A DNA stretch of 64,000 nucleotides from DAOPZJ01 sp964587625 (GTDB lineage: Bacteria; Bacillota; Clostridia; Oscillospirales; JAKOTC01), in the NCBI GenBank assembly GCA_964587625.1, contig CAZPLU010000001.1, positions 84,775-148,774 on the forward strand, read 5' to 3'. Below, in pieces: positions 49,813 to 59,747 of this stretch. The notes beneath the pieces were generated by a model. It saw nothing but the letters and a program-made list of their open reading frames with translations, did no database searches and was not told where the DNA came from. Positions within the stretch are counted from its first letter, which is position 1; each line of letters opens with the position of its first letter. The position numbers and the translations under genes are program-made.

Positions 49813-49841
49813 TTGATTTTCCATCATACATATGTTATGAT
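49813..49841 (+). promoter_or_regulatory. Promoter with embedded palindrome before the lipoprotein gene
   Basis: TTGATT (49813-49818) and TATGAT (49836-49841) are 17 bases apart. CCATCATA (49821-49828) and TATGATGG (49836-49843) form an 8-base inverted repeat overlapping the spacer and -10, a likely operator or RNA hairpin. Confidence 0.6.
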
Positions 49842-49862
49842 GGGAAAAAGAGGTGATTTTAC

Positions 49863-51239
49863 ATGAAAAAGTTCATACACATTCTTCTTGCGGTCATTTT
49901 GATGGTCTGCGGATGCGCGGCGCCGAAGACCGGAAGCAACGGGGTTTCCATTGAACCGCAGTCCGTTATTTCTGCGGCTCATTCAACCGAGAGTGTCGCG
50001 GTTCTTTCCGAATCGCGATCCGACGGCAATTCCTATCCGGAAGTGAGTTCCAAAAACTCCGCCGAGAGTGTCGCGGTTTCTTCCGAATCGCCATCCGTGT
50101 TATACTCCGACGGCAATTATTATCCGGAGGTGAGTTCCAAAAACCCCGCCGAATCGGAACCGGCACAATATACAAGCGAAACCATCGAAGATATCGGCGA
50201 ACCGATGACGCAGGCCGAGTTCGATGACTTCTTTGCAAACGTGCTGCCGAAAGTCGCTTTTTTGATCGGCGGGGAACAGGAATTCGATCCGAGGGACTCT
50301 CTTGAAATCAACGATGTAATCTATTACAAAATAACGGACACGCGATATGACACCGTGGAAAAAATCATGGGGGAACTCTCACAATATTGTCTTCCTCAGT
50401 ACGTCGAAAGCGAAATGCAACAGTATAGAAGCAAAAAGCGTTTTCTGTGTTATTTCGAAAAAGACGGAATTGTTTTTGTCGAACCGAAAACCGAAGGCGC
50501 CAACCGCGAATTTGATAAAAAATCGTTTTTCCGCGATTCGGATTCGAATTACGATACGATAGATCTTTATACGATCAAAAACGGCGAAGATCCGTTCTTA
50601 AATTATTATTTTTGGGTGAAACGCGTTGACGGCGAATGGAAAATTTGGCACTCGGAGTGTTTAGTCCATCCCGCCGACGCGGTGATCGCCCCAAGAATGG
50701 GCAAACCGGTCATTTACCTCTACCCCGAAAAAGTCACCGACGTCACGGTGAAGCTTGATTTGAACGGCACGTTGGGCTGCACTTATCCCGCGTATCCGGA
50801 AGACGGATGGAAAGTCACGGCGTATCCCGACGGCAAGTTGATCGCGGGCGGAGAGGAATATCACTACCTGTTCTGGGAGGGTGTTTTGAACACCGTTTTC
50901 ACCATTGACAAGGGGTTTTGCGTCAAGGGTGCGGACACGGCGGCGTTTTTGAAAAAGGCGCTCTCGGAAATGGGGTTGATTCCAAGCGAATACAACGATT
51001 TTATCGTCTACTGGCTGCCGAAAATGGAAAATAACGCTTATAATCTGATTTCGTTTATCGGTTCTGATTATACCGAGAACGCGAAACTCGACATCACGCC
51101 CAAGCCGGATTCGGTGCTGCGGGTTGCCATGGTTTATCAGCCGCTCGAAAAGCCGATTGAGATCGCACCGCAGACCTTTGAAAAATTCGAACGGAACGGG
51201 TTTACGGTCGTCGAATGGGGCGGCGCGGAAATCGAATAG
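49863..51239 (+). CDS. Lipoprotein with duplicated Ser/Glu-rich linker and a conserved C-terminal domain
   Basis: The 458-residue protein has a lipobox (MKKFIHILLAVILMVCGCA). Residues ~43-95 contain a 25-residue linker duplicated at DNA level (49989 and 50064): SESRSDGNSYPEVSSKN and SESPSVLYSDGNYYPEVSSKN. A middle domain follows, then a C-terminal ~180-residue domain starting GKPVIYLYPEKVTDVTVKLD that I recognise as a recurrent conserved domain of bacterial surface proteins without a known function. AGAGGTG precedes the ATG. It ends before the strong terminator at 51280. Confidence 0.8.
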   Translation: MKKFIHILLAVILMVCGCAAPKTGSNGVSIEPQSVISAAHSTESVAVLSESRSDGNSYPEVSSKNSAESVAVSSESPSVLYSDGNYYPEVSSKNPAESEPAQYTSETIEDIGEPMTQAEFDDFFANVLPKVAFLIGGEQEFDPRDSLEINDVIYYKITDTRYDTVEKIMGELSQYCLPQYVESEMQQYRSKKRFLCYFEKDGIVFVEPKTEGANREFDKKSFFRDSDSNYDTIDLYTIKNGEDPFLNYYFWVKRVDGEWKIWHSECLVHPADAVIAPRMGKPVIYLYPEKVTDVTVKLDLNGTLGCTYPAYPEDGWKVTAYPDGKLIAGGEEYHYLFWEGVLNTVFTIDKGFCVKGADTAAFLKKALSEMGLIPSEYNDFIVYWLPKMENNAYNLISFIGSDYTENAKLDITPKPDSVLRVAMVYQPLEKPIEIAPQTFEKFERNGFTVVEWGGAEIE

Positions 51240-51279
51240 GTTTAAATTTTTAAAATATTCGCTGTTATTTGGAAACATA

Positions 51280-51319
51280 AAAAACCGCGCGAACGCCGTA
51301 TTACGTTCGCGCGGTTTTT
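51280..51319. terminator. Strong bidirectional terminator
   Basis: AAAAACCGCGCGAACG (51280-51295) and CGTTCGCGCGGTTTTT (51304-51319) are perfect 16-base arms. It serves both the lipoprotein gene (plus) and the convergent small gene (minus). Confidence 0.93.
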
Positions 51320-51323
51320 GTGT

Positions 51324-51524
51324 TCAGTCGTCCTCGGGATCTGCTGTGAGATCGGGAAACAGATCCATCAGGCCGTCGGCTCCGAGCGGCAGATTGTCCG
51401 CCGTCGGCATTGCGCCCGTCATGTCATTGGCCGACGCGATCGTGTTTGTGGGATAAATCACGACATTGCGTTTAGATCCATGGGATCGGGCGCGTTTCTT
51501 CGGATCCTTTTTGGGATCAATCAT
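51324..51524 (-). CDS. Small acidic-tailed protein, 66 residues
   Basis: An ORF starting MIDPKKDPKKRARSHG and ending MDLFPDLTADPEDD has GGGAGG eight bases upstream and a terminator just past its stop, so it is probably expressed. The N-terminus is highly basic and the C-terminus acidic. No family is recognised. It is the only minus-strand gene between 41223 and 59622. Confidence 0.6.
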   Translation of the reverse strand: MIDPKKDPKKRARSHGSKRNVVIYPTNTIASANDMTGAMPTADNLPLGADGLMDLFPDLTADPEDD

Positions 51525-51649
51525 GAGACCAACCTCCCTGCCGAGAGTGAATATATTGTTTGGCAGGGATAAGGATTTATACGCATTTTTGAAAATGTCT
51601 TTACGGGTTTCGGAATTTCGGTATTTTCGTTTTTCTAATCTTTCGAGTA

Positions 51650-51678
51650 TTGACTTCTTTTAGCTGATATGGTACTAT
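51650..51678 (+). promoter_or_regulatory. Sigma-A promoter of the peptide-type ABC importer operon
   Basis: TTGACT (51650-51655) and TACTAT (51673-51678) are 17 bases apart, 49 bases before the ATG of the binding-protein gene. Confidence 0.7.
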
Positions 51679-51726
51679 TTTGTCATACTATGATCTGTTT
51701 TCAGGAAAAATTATTGGAGGTATTAC

Positions 51727-54150
51727 ATGATGAAGACGTTTTTTAAACGCGTTTTCGGAATCATTCTGGTAGCGGTAATGTGCTTGACTTTGGCGTCCTG
51801 CGGTTCCGTTTTTTTGAAAACGGCAAATATTAAAACACCTTTGGTTGTTGCGTATGATCCGTTCAGCGGAAATTTCAACCCTTTCTTCGCCGACGCCGCT
51901 CACGATCACGATGTTATCGATATGACACAACTCGGTCTTATGACGACCGACAGAAGCGGAGGCATTGTTTATAACGCGATCAAAGGTGAGACGAAAACAT
52001 ATAACGGCATCGATTATATTTATAAGGGACCCGCCGATATCTCTGTTACAATCAACGACGACGGCACCACGACATACCGCGCAAAAATCAGGGATGATAT
52101 CAAATTTTCGGACGGCGTAAAAATGACGGCGGATGACATCATCTTCACCTATTATGTGCTTTGCGATCCTTCCTACACCGGATCTTCCACTCTGTCCTCT
52201 TATAACATTGTCGGTTTGCAAAATTACCAAACGCAGACCACCGATGAGATCTTTGAAAAATACAGGATAAAAGCCATGGCGATTTATTCCGCCGGCCCGG
52301 ATCATACATGGACACAAACAGACACTTGGACTCAAGCGGAACAGGACGGCTTTTGGGCGCTGCTGAAACAGGTCTGGATTGAAGATATTCAAAGCTTCGT
52401 CAATTACTTTGTGGTTCAAAGCGTCGGCGAAAACGGCGAAGCGGCACTCGGCAAAACGCCTGAAGAAATCGTCGCAAGCCAAGGTCTTTCTACGGCGTTC
52501 ACCATGATCGGCATGCAATTGGGCATCCTCGGTGAGAACGGCGTTTTCACCACAATCTCCGGCAAGACATTTGATATTAAAAATGGCGTTTATCCCACAA
52601 TAGAGACCTTATATGACGAAATATATGCGATGTTCGGCGGCTCCGCGCCGGTCTGGTCCGGAGCGGTCGGATCGGATATCGACATCCCCCATATCGCTGT
52701 CACAAAATTCATCGGCGAATACGGCTCCCGGGACGAGGGCATGGGCCAACAGGGCGTCCCGAACATCACCGGCATCAAAAAGATCGATGAATATACCGTC
52801 GAAGTGACCACGGTCGGTTATGAGGCCCCTGCCGTCTATTCCATCCTCGGCATCTCCGTCGCCCCGCTGCATTATTACGGTGACACAGCGCGGTATGATT
52901 ATGCAGCCAACAGATTCGGCTTCACCTTCGGCGACCTCTCCGGCGTCCGGGCCAAGACCTCCAGTCCGTTGGGCGCAGGCGCTTATGAGTTTGTGAAGTA
53001 TGAGGACAAGGTCGTCTATTTCGAAGCCAACGAAAACTACTACAAGGGCTGCCCGAAATTGGAGTTCATCCAGTTCAAGGAAGTCAGCGAGGCCGATAAA
53101 ATTTCTTCATTAAATTCGGGGGTCGTCGATATTGCCAATCCCAACGGAAATATAACCAACTTGAAAGCCATCCGCGATATTAATGGCGGCACGCTTGAAG
53201 GTCCGGTTGTCTCGGTGAATTTTGTGGACTTTCTCGGTTACGGTTATATCGGCTTGAATGCCGATGCGGTCAATGTGAACGGCGATCCCGATTCCGACGC
53301 TTCCGTCAATCTCCGAAAGGGCATTGCGACGATACTGGCCGTATACCGTGATGTATCCGCCAACAGCTTCTTCGGCGATGCAGCGGCTGTCATCAATTAC
53401 CCGATTTCAAACACCTCATGGGCCGCTCCTCAAAAATCGGATCCCGATTACGAGGTCGCTTTTTCCAAAGATGTTGCCGGTAAGGATATCTACACCTCGG
53501 ATATGGATTCGGAAGCCAAATACAACGCGGCGCTGCAAGCCGCCGTCGGTTTCTTTAAGGCGGCCGGATTCATCTTCGACGAGGCCGCGGGCATGTTTAC
53601 TGCGGCTCCCCAAGGCGGAAAATTTGTTTATGATGCTTTGATTTCCGCCTATGGCAGCGGGAATCATCCGAGCTTCCAGTTGCTTTCCAACACCGCCGCC
53701 GCGCTCAAGACCATCGGTTTTACGCTCAATATCATTGATCCGCCGGATCCCACCGAAGTGTTGAATCGAATGAACGCCGGAACGCAAGAAATTTGGGTGT
53801 CTGCCTGGCAGGCCTCTTCTGAACCGGATATGTTCCAAATCTACCACAGCTCGAATATTCTCGGCAACGGCGGCACTGACTCGAACTATTATCATATCGC
53901 CGACGCCGGTTTGGATCAATTGATCTTGGATGCCCGCAAAAGTTCGGATCAGGCATACAGAAGAATTATATATAAAGAATGCTTTGAGATCATTCTTGAC
54001 CAAGCGGTTGAAGTCCCGTCATACCAGAGGCAAAATATTATGATCTTCAGCGTTGAACGCATCAAAATTGAAACGATTACCCCCGATCTCACAACACATT
54101 GGGACTGGATGCACGACATCGAACTCCTCGAGGTCTACGAGGCCGAATAA
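51727..54150 (+). CDS. Peptide-type ABC transporter substrate-binding lipoprotein (SBP family 5)
   Basis: The 807-residue lipoprotein starts with a signal ending LTLASCGS. It then has the family 5 (DppA/OppA-like) fold, as shown by TTYRAKIRDDIKFSDGVKMTADDIIFTY, by SPLGAGAYEFVKYEDKVVYFEAN and by the late DPPDPTEVLNRMNAGTQEIW. Typical family members are 500 to 600 residues; the excess lies mainly between residues ~160 and 330. GGAGGT precedes the ATG. It is the promoter-proximal gene of an importer operon and would deliver peptides or nickel-like ligands to the permeases encoded after it. The ligand is unknown. Confidence 0.92.
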   Translation: MMKTFFKRVFGIILVAVMCLTLASCGSVFLKTANIKTPLVVAYDPFSGNFNPFFADAAHDHDVIDMTQLGLMTTDRSGGIVYNAIKGETKTYNGIDYIYKGPADISVTINDDGTTTYRAKIRDDIKFSDGVKMTADDIIFTYYVLCDPSYTGSSTLSSYNIVGLQNYQTQTTDEIFEKYRIKAMAIYSAGPDHTWTQTDTWTQAEQDGFWALLKQVWIEDIQSFVNYFVVQSVGENGEAALGKTPEEIVASQGLSTAFTMIGMQLGILGENGVFTTISGKTFDIKNGVYPTIETLYDEIYAMFGGSAPVWSGAVGSDIDIPHIAVTKFIGEYGSRDEGMGQQGVPNITGIKKIDEYTVEVTTVGYEAPAVYSILGISVAPLHYYGDTARYDYAANRFGFTFGDLSGVRAKTSSPLGAGAYEFVKYEDKVVYFEANENYYKGCPKLEFIQFKEVSEADKISSLNSGVVDIANPNGNITNLKAIRDINGGTLEGPVVSVNFVDFLGYGYIGLNADAVNVNGDPDSDASVNLRKGIATILAVYRDVSANSFFGDAAAVINYPISNTSWAAPQKSDPDYEVAFSKDVAGKDIYTSDMDSEAKYNAALQAAVGFFKAAGFIFDEAAGMFTAAPQGGKFVYDALISAYGSGNHPSFQLLSNTAAALKTIGFTLNIIDPPDPTEVLNRMNAGTQEIWVSAWQASSEPDMFQIYHSSNILGNGGTDSNYYHIADAGLDQLILDARKSSDQAYRRIIYKECFEIILDQAVEVPSYQRQNIMIFSVERIKIETITPDLTTHWDWMHDIELLEVYEAE

Positions 54151-54176
54151 ATCCCCGCATATTTTAAAATAATCTT

Positions 54177-54216
54177 CTATACGGAAAGCCCGCCGGCCGG
54201 TGGGCTTTCCGTATAG
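54177..54216 (+). other. Strong hairpin between the binding-protein and permease genes
   Basis: CTATACGGAAAGCCC (54177-54191) and GGGCTTTCCGTATAG (54202-54216) form a perfect 15-base stem with a 10-base loop and no T-run. Such stems after a binding-protein gene commonly stabilise its message so that it is made in excess over the permeases. Confidence 0.8.
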
Positions 54217-54272
54217 ATGGCGGGATTTTCAAATCGGAAGTTCCCACTCTTTTGCAAGGAGAGTTCAACCGC

Positions 54273-55262
54273 ATGTGGAAGTTTTTATTGAGACGCCTGT
54301 TTATAAGCGCGATCATCCTATTTATTATAGCCCTGATTGTCTATACCATCCTGCGCTGCCTTCCCACATCATATATCGAAATGATGGCGCAGGAACGCTC
54401 CTCCCTGCCGGGCGGCAAAAGTTACAGTGAGGTTTTGGCGCAGCTCAAAGAGGTCTATAAAATGGACGACTCCATTTTGAAAGGGTTCTTCGCTTGGGTG
54501 GGCGGTTCGCTTTTGAAAGGAAATTTCGGTGACTCATGGGTCTATAATGTGCCCGTGCTGACAAAATTCAAGGAAGTGATCTGGGATTCCTTTTATCTGG
54601 GGTTCGCCGCTTTGACTCTCCAACTCGTCATCGCCATCCCGCTCGGGATTTTGGCTGCGAGAAAACAATACCGCAAGACCGATTACGCGGTCACTGTCTT
54701 TGCCCTTGTCGGTATTTCTCTGCCTTCGTTTTTTTTCGCGACTTTGTTAAAACTGGTCTTCGCCTTTAAGCTCAACTGGCTCGAACCCATCGGAAAGATC
54801 AGCCGATTTCACGGACAAATGTCCGGATTCGGTCAAGCCATGGATATCGCCGCGCACTTCATTCTCCCTGTGATGACGCTGACCATTGCCAGCATCGGGT
54901 TTTTGATGCGCTACACACGCACAAATATGCTCGAGGTCTTAAATTCCGATTATATCCGCACCGCCCGCGCAAAGGGTCTTTCAGAGCGGACGGTTATCAA
55001 TAAACACGCTTTCCGCAATACATTGATTCCGATTGTCACAATCGTCGGCGGCACGCTGCCCGGCTTGTTTGCCGGCGCGATGATCACCGAACAGCTCTTC
55101 TCGATCCCCGGGATCGGATACACTTCGTATCATGCGATGGTCAAGGGAGATCTCCCCTTCTCGATGTTTTATATGCTGTTTTTGGCGGCGCTGACTCTGC
55201 TCGGAACGCTGGTCGCCGACATCTTATATGCCGTTGTCGATCCGCGGGTCCGCGTGAATTAG
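54273..55262 (+). CDS. ABC transporter permease, DppB/OppB type
   Basis: The 329-residue inner-membrane permease begins WKFLLRRLFISAIILFIIAL and has the BPD_transp_1 fold, with the ATPase-contacting loop DYIRTARAKGLSERTVINKHAFRNT (EAA motif). It pairs with the OppC-type permease encoded next. ATG at 54273 has AAGGAGAG nine bases upstream; an in-frame TTG at 54252 lies before that site. Confidence 0.93.
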   Translation: MWKFLLRRLFISAIILFIIALIVYTILRCLPTSYIEMMAQERSSLPGGKSYSEVLAQLKEVYKMDDSILKGFFAWVGGSLLKGNFGDSWVYNVPVLTKFKEVIWDSFYLGFAALTLQLVIAIPLGILAARKQYRKTDYAVTVFALVGISLPSFFFATLLKLVFAFKLNWLEPIGKISRFHGQMSGFGQAMDIAAHFILPVMTLTIASIGFLMRYTRTNMLEVLNSDYIRTARAKGLSERTVINKHAFRNTLIPIVTIVGGTLPGLFAGAMITEQLFSIPGIGYTSYHAMVKGDLPFSMFYMLFLAALTLLGTLVADILYAVVDPRVRVN

Positions 55263-55278
55263 AGGGGAGGCGCTGAAT

Positions 55279-57168
55279 TTGAACAACAAACGCAAAAAAA
55301 CTCCCGGCCCGAAAAATATACCCGCATCCGGCGGAAATATTGACAAAGTCCCGGCGGATAAAACCGACGCGGCGCTCCCTGAAAAACTCGCTCAGAATGA
55401 GCCCTGCCCCGCCGGCAATCTCGGCGATGTGCAGCGTGTCCGCGTTCTTTCACCGTCGCTGATGGTGCTGAGGCGTTTTATTCGCAACCGCCTTGCCATC
55501 GCCGGACTCATCATCGTCATCGCAATGTTCCTGTTTTCGTTTGTGGGCGGCCTGATTCACCCGTATTCGGAGACACAGATTTTTTATAAAAAAGAAGATC
55601 AGCCCTCCCGATATGCGAGCGCAACCATCAACGACAATTACCATTATGACGCCGCCGAGGGAAAAGGGTTCAATTCACTCGGTTTGGCCCGGTTCATCCT
55701 TGCCCTCAACAACGATTCACCCACCTTCTCAGCGAGGATTAACGGCGAAAACACCGTTTTTTTAATTCAGCAAATTGGTGAAGAGACCTATCTTCTCAAC
55801 ACGGAAAGCCCGATGGTCGAAATCACTCTTCTCGGAAGCACCATGAACTATTCCCCCGTTTCCGGTTTCACGGTGACCGAGGCGTTCAAGAGCGCTTTCC
55901 AAAAAGCGTACAACGCCGGTGAGACCGTGTTTGCGCATGGCGGCGCAGAATATGCGATTCAGGCCTCCGAGCGCGAAATTGTCATCTCCGCTATTGATCC
56001 CGGCGCGCTGCTGACAAAAAATATTTATGACGCCTATACAGCCGACTTCAAACCAGATTTCGGTTTCAAACTGGCCGCCGAAACAGCGCTGACTGAGACG
56101 CGGAAAACGCTTGCGGAACAGGGTTTGCCGCAAACCGCGTTCGAATTCGAACACACAGGCACAACTTATATCCTCGAAACCCGTTCGGATTCCGCCGTTT
56201 CGGTCATCTCCTCCCTCAAAGACGGCATCGCGGTACCGGTTGCCAACATCAGCGACGTCATCGTCACTCCGTATGCGACCGACATCTTTTTGACGGTCGA
56301 TTATAAAACGATTGTCGCAAATGCCATCAAAGAGGGGATTTCGGATTTTGACGCGCCGGATAACAAAGGAGAGTCGGTGCATTTTACGGTTGAGCGCAAA
56401 GACCTCGAATACGTCATCCGCACCGCACTCACCTTGGATTTGATTGACGCGTATGCGGCTCCGAGCGCCGCCCACTGGCTCGGTACGGACGGCTCCGGCA
56501 TGGATATGCTGGTCCGCCTGATGTACGGCGGCCGCGTCTCTTTGATGATCGGTTTTGTGGTCGTGCTGATTGAGACCTTGATCGGCATAGTCATCGGCGG
56601 AATTTCGGGTTATTTCGGAAAATGGATCGATACGCTGCTGATGCGCCTGGTGGAAATCTTCAACTGCATCCCGACGCTGGCGCTGTTCATCATCATCGGT
56701 TCCGCCATGAGCGCGATGAAAATCGACCCGACGGTTCGGATATATCTGCTGATGGTCTTACTCGGCGCGACCGGCTGGCCCGGCATCGCCCGCGTCGTAA
56801 GAGGTCAGATTTTATCGCTGCGCGAACAGGAATTCATGACGGCGGCCGAGGCGGGTGGCCTCTCGGCATCCCGTAAAATTTTCAGGCACTTGATCCCCAA
56901 CGTCATCCCGCAGCTGATCGTGTACGCGACCATGGGACTGGGCAGCGTCATCCTCACCGAGGCGACCCTGAGCTTTTTGGGGCTCGGCGTCAAATATCCC
57001 TACGCCTCATGGGGCAACATCATCAACGCCGTCAATGACAGTTATGTCCTTCAAAATTATTGGTTTGTCTGGATTCCCGCCGGATTTTTAATCCTGCTGA
57101 CGGTGCTCGGATTCAACTTTATCGGTGACGGACTGCGCGATGCGTTCGACCCGAAGATGAAAAGGTAG
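55279..57168 (+). CDS. ABC transporter permease, OppC type, with a large extracytoplasmic insertion
   Basis: At 629 residues this is almost twice the usual OppC length. The N-terminal ~65 residues are a Lys/Pro-rich cytoplasmic tail. The first membrane helix (RNRLAIAGLIIVIAMFLFSFV) ends in HPYSETQ near residue 93. The normal continuation HWLGTDGSGMDMLVRLMYGG appears only near residue 398. Between lies an extracytoplasmic domain of about 300 residues with recurring short strand units. The rest is a standard BPD_transp_1 domain with the EAA loop EFMTAAEAGGLSASRKIFRHL. The start is TTG at 55279 after GGGGAGG. Confidence 0.92.
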   Translation: MNNKRKKTPGPKNIPASGGNIDKVPADKTDAALPEKLAQNEPCPAGNLGDVQRVRVLSPSLMVLRRFIRNRLAIAGLIIVIAMFLFSFVGGLIHPYSETQIFYKKEDQPSRYASATINDNYHYDAAEGKGFNSLGLARFILALNNDSPTFSARINGENTVFLIQQIGEETYLLNTESPMVEITLLGSTMNYSPVSGFTVTEAFKSAFQKAYNAGETVFAHGGAEYAIQASEREIVISAIDPGALLTKNIYDAYTADFKPDFGFKLAAETALTETRKTLAEQGLPQTAFEFEHTGTTYILETRSDSAVSVISSLKDGIAVPVANISDVIVTPYATDIFLTVDYKTIVANAIKEGISDFDAPDNKGESVHFTVERKDLEYVIRTALTLDLIDAYAAPSAAHWLGTDGSGMDMLVRLMYGGRVSLMIGFVVVLIETLIGIVIGGISGYFGKWIDTLLMRLVEIFNCIPTLALFIIIGSAMSAMKIDPTVRIYLLMVLLGATGWPGIARVVRGQILSLREQEFMTAAEAGGLSASRKIFRHLIPNVIPQLIVYATMGLGSVILTEATLSFLGLGVKYPYASWGNIINAVNDSYVLQNYWFVWIPAGFLILLTVLGFNFIGDGLRDAFDPKMKR

Positions 57169-58328
<1,160 letters not shown>

Positions 58329-58332
<4 letters not shown>

Positions 58333-59360
58333 GCGACAAGCGGAACAAGAGCGAGTCCAAGCCCTTGGCGCAGGATCATTTGATTGAGGTCAGCGCTCTG
58401 CGCACCTATTTTCCGATTAAAACCGGGCTCTTTTCGCAGGTCACCGGTTCTGTCAAGGCGGTCGACGGGGTCTCGTTCAACATCAAGCGCGGGCAGACCA
58501 TGGGGCTTGTCGGCGAGTCCGGCTGCGGAAAAACCACGATCGGAAGAACCCTTTTGCGCCTGACGCCCCATACCGACGGCGAGGTTTTATTTGACGGAAA
58601 GTCCGTCTTTCATCTCTCGAACGGCGAATTGAAAACCCTCCGCCCCAAGATGCAGATCATCTTCCAGGATCCCTATTCCAGCTTGTCACCGCGTATGCCG
58701 GTCGGCGAGATCATCGGCGAGGCCGTCCGTGAACACAACCTCGTCGAGCCCGATCAATTCGACCGGTATATCACGGCCAAGATGAATGCCTGCGGGCTTC
58801 AGGAATATCACAAAGATAGATATCCCCATGAGTTCTCGGGCGGCCAGCGGCAGCGCATCTGCATCGCCCGCGCGCTGGCGCTCAATCCGGATTTCGTCGT
58901 CTGCGACGAGCCGGTCTCGGCGCTGGACGTCTCGATCCAGGCGCAGATCATCAACCTGCTCAAAGATTTGCAAAACGAATTCAACCTGACCTACCTGTTC
59001 ATCTCGCACGACCTCTCGGTCGTCGAGCACATCTGCGACACGGTCGGCGTGATGTACCTGGGCTCGATGGTCGAGACCGGCGCAAAGGAGGACATCTTCC
59101 GCGAGCCGCTGCACCCGTATACACAGGCGCTGTTCAGCGCGATTCCGATGCCCGACCCGACGGTCAAGATGAACCGCATCATTTTACAGGGCAGCATCCC
59201 CTCCCCCGCAAATCCGCCGTCCGGCTGCAAGTTTCACACCCGCTGCCCGCACTGCATGAAAATTTGTAAAACCGTTGCGCCCGAATCGGTTGATGTCGGC
59301 AACGGGCATATTGTGAACTGCCATCTGATAAAAAATAATTTCAACAAAAGCGATGATTGA
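58329..59360 (+). CDS. Peptide-type ABC transporter ATPase, DppF/OppF type
   Basis: The 343-residue ATPase has Walker A GESGCGKTTIG, signature FSGGQRQR, Walker B FVVCDEPVSALD and a terminal oligopeptide-transporter domain with KFHTRCPHCMKICK. Two ATPases with OppB and OppC make the standard heterotetramer. Its ATG overlaps the OppD stop by four bases. The next gene overlaps its 3' end. Confidence 0.94.
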
Positions 59361-59622
59361 AATGTTCAAAAGGAAAGACAAAAAAATTTATAAGGATGAT
59401 GACGGGCGCGTGATTGCGCCCATGAATGTCGAGGGTATGCCCCGGTATGGAAAAGGGAAATCCGCCGGCGGCGACCCGGAATCCAAACAACCCCCGCTGA
59501 CGAGAAGAGAAGCGATGGTTTTGATTTTAAACGGCGCGCTTGCCGGTCTGACCATCGCTTTGATCCTCGGCGGTTTGGGCGCGCTGTTCATCCTGTTTTT
59601 GACGCGTGTATGGTTGAAGTAA
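59353..59622 (+). CDS. Small membrane protein coupled to the importer operon
   Basis: The 89-residue protein starts MIEMFKRKDKKIYKDDDG, has a Lys/Pro/Gly-rich cytoplasmic region (YGKGKSAGGDPESKQPPLT) and one C-terminal membrane helix (LILNGALAGLTIALILGGLGA). It overlaps the OppF gene by eight bases, so it is translated with it and is part of the operon. No family is recognised. By position it may be an accessory or stabilising subunit of the importer, which is inference. Confidence 0.7.
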   Translation: MIEMFKRKDKKIYKDDDGRVIAPMNVEGMPRYGKGKSAGGDPESKQPPLTRREAMVLILNGALAGLTIALILGGLGALFILFLTRVWLK

Positions 59623-59747
59623 AAAATCAATGGTTTTCATTACGAGGAGAACTCCGCAACAATATATGGTATTTGTTAATTTACGGTGGAAAAGCAGCCG
59701 GAAATGGTTCACAGATAAAAAATTCCGTATCTGCCGATTCCCATTTT

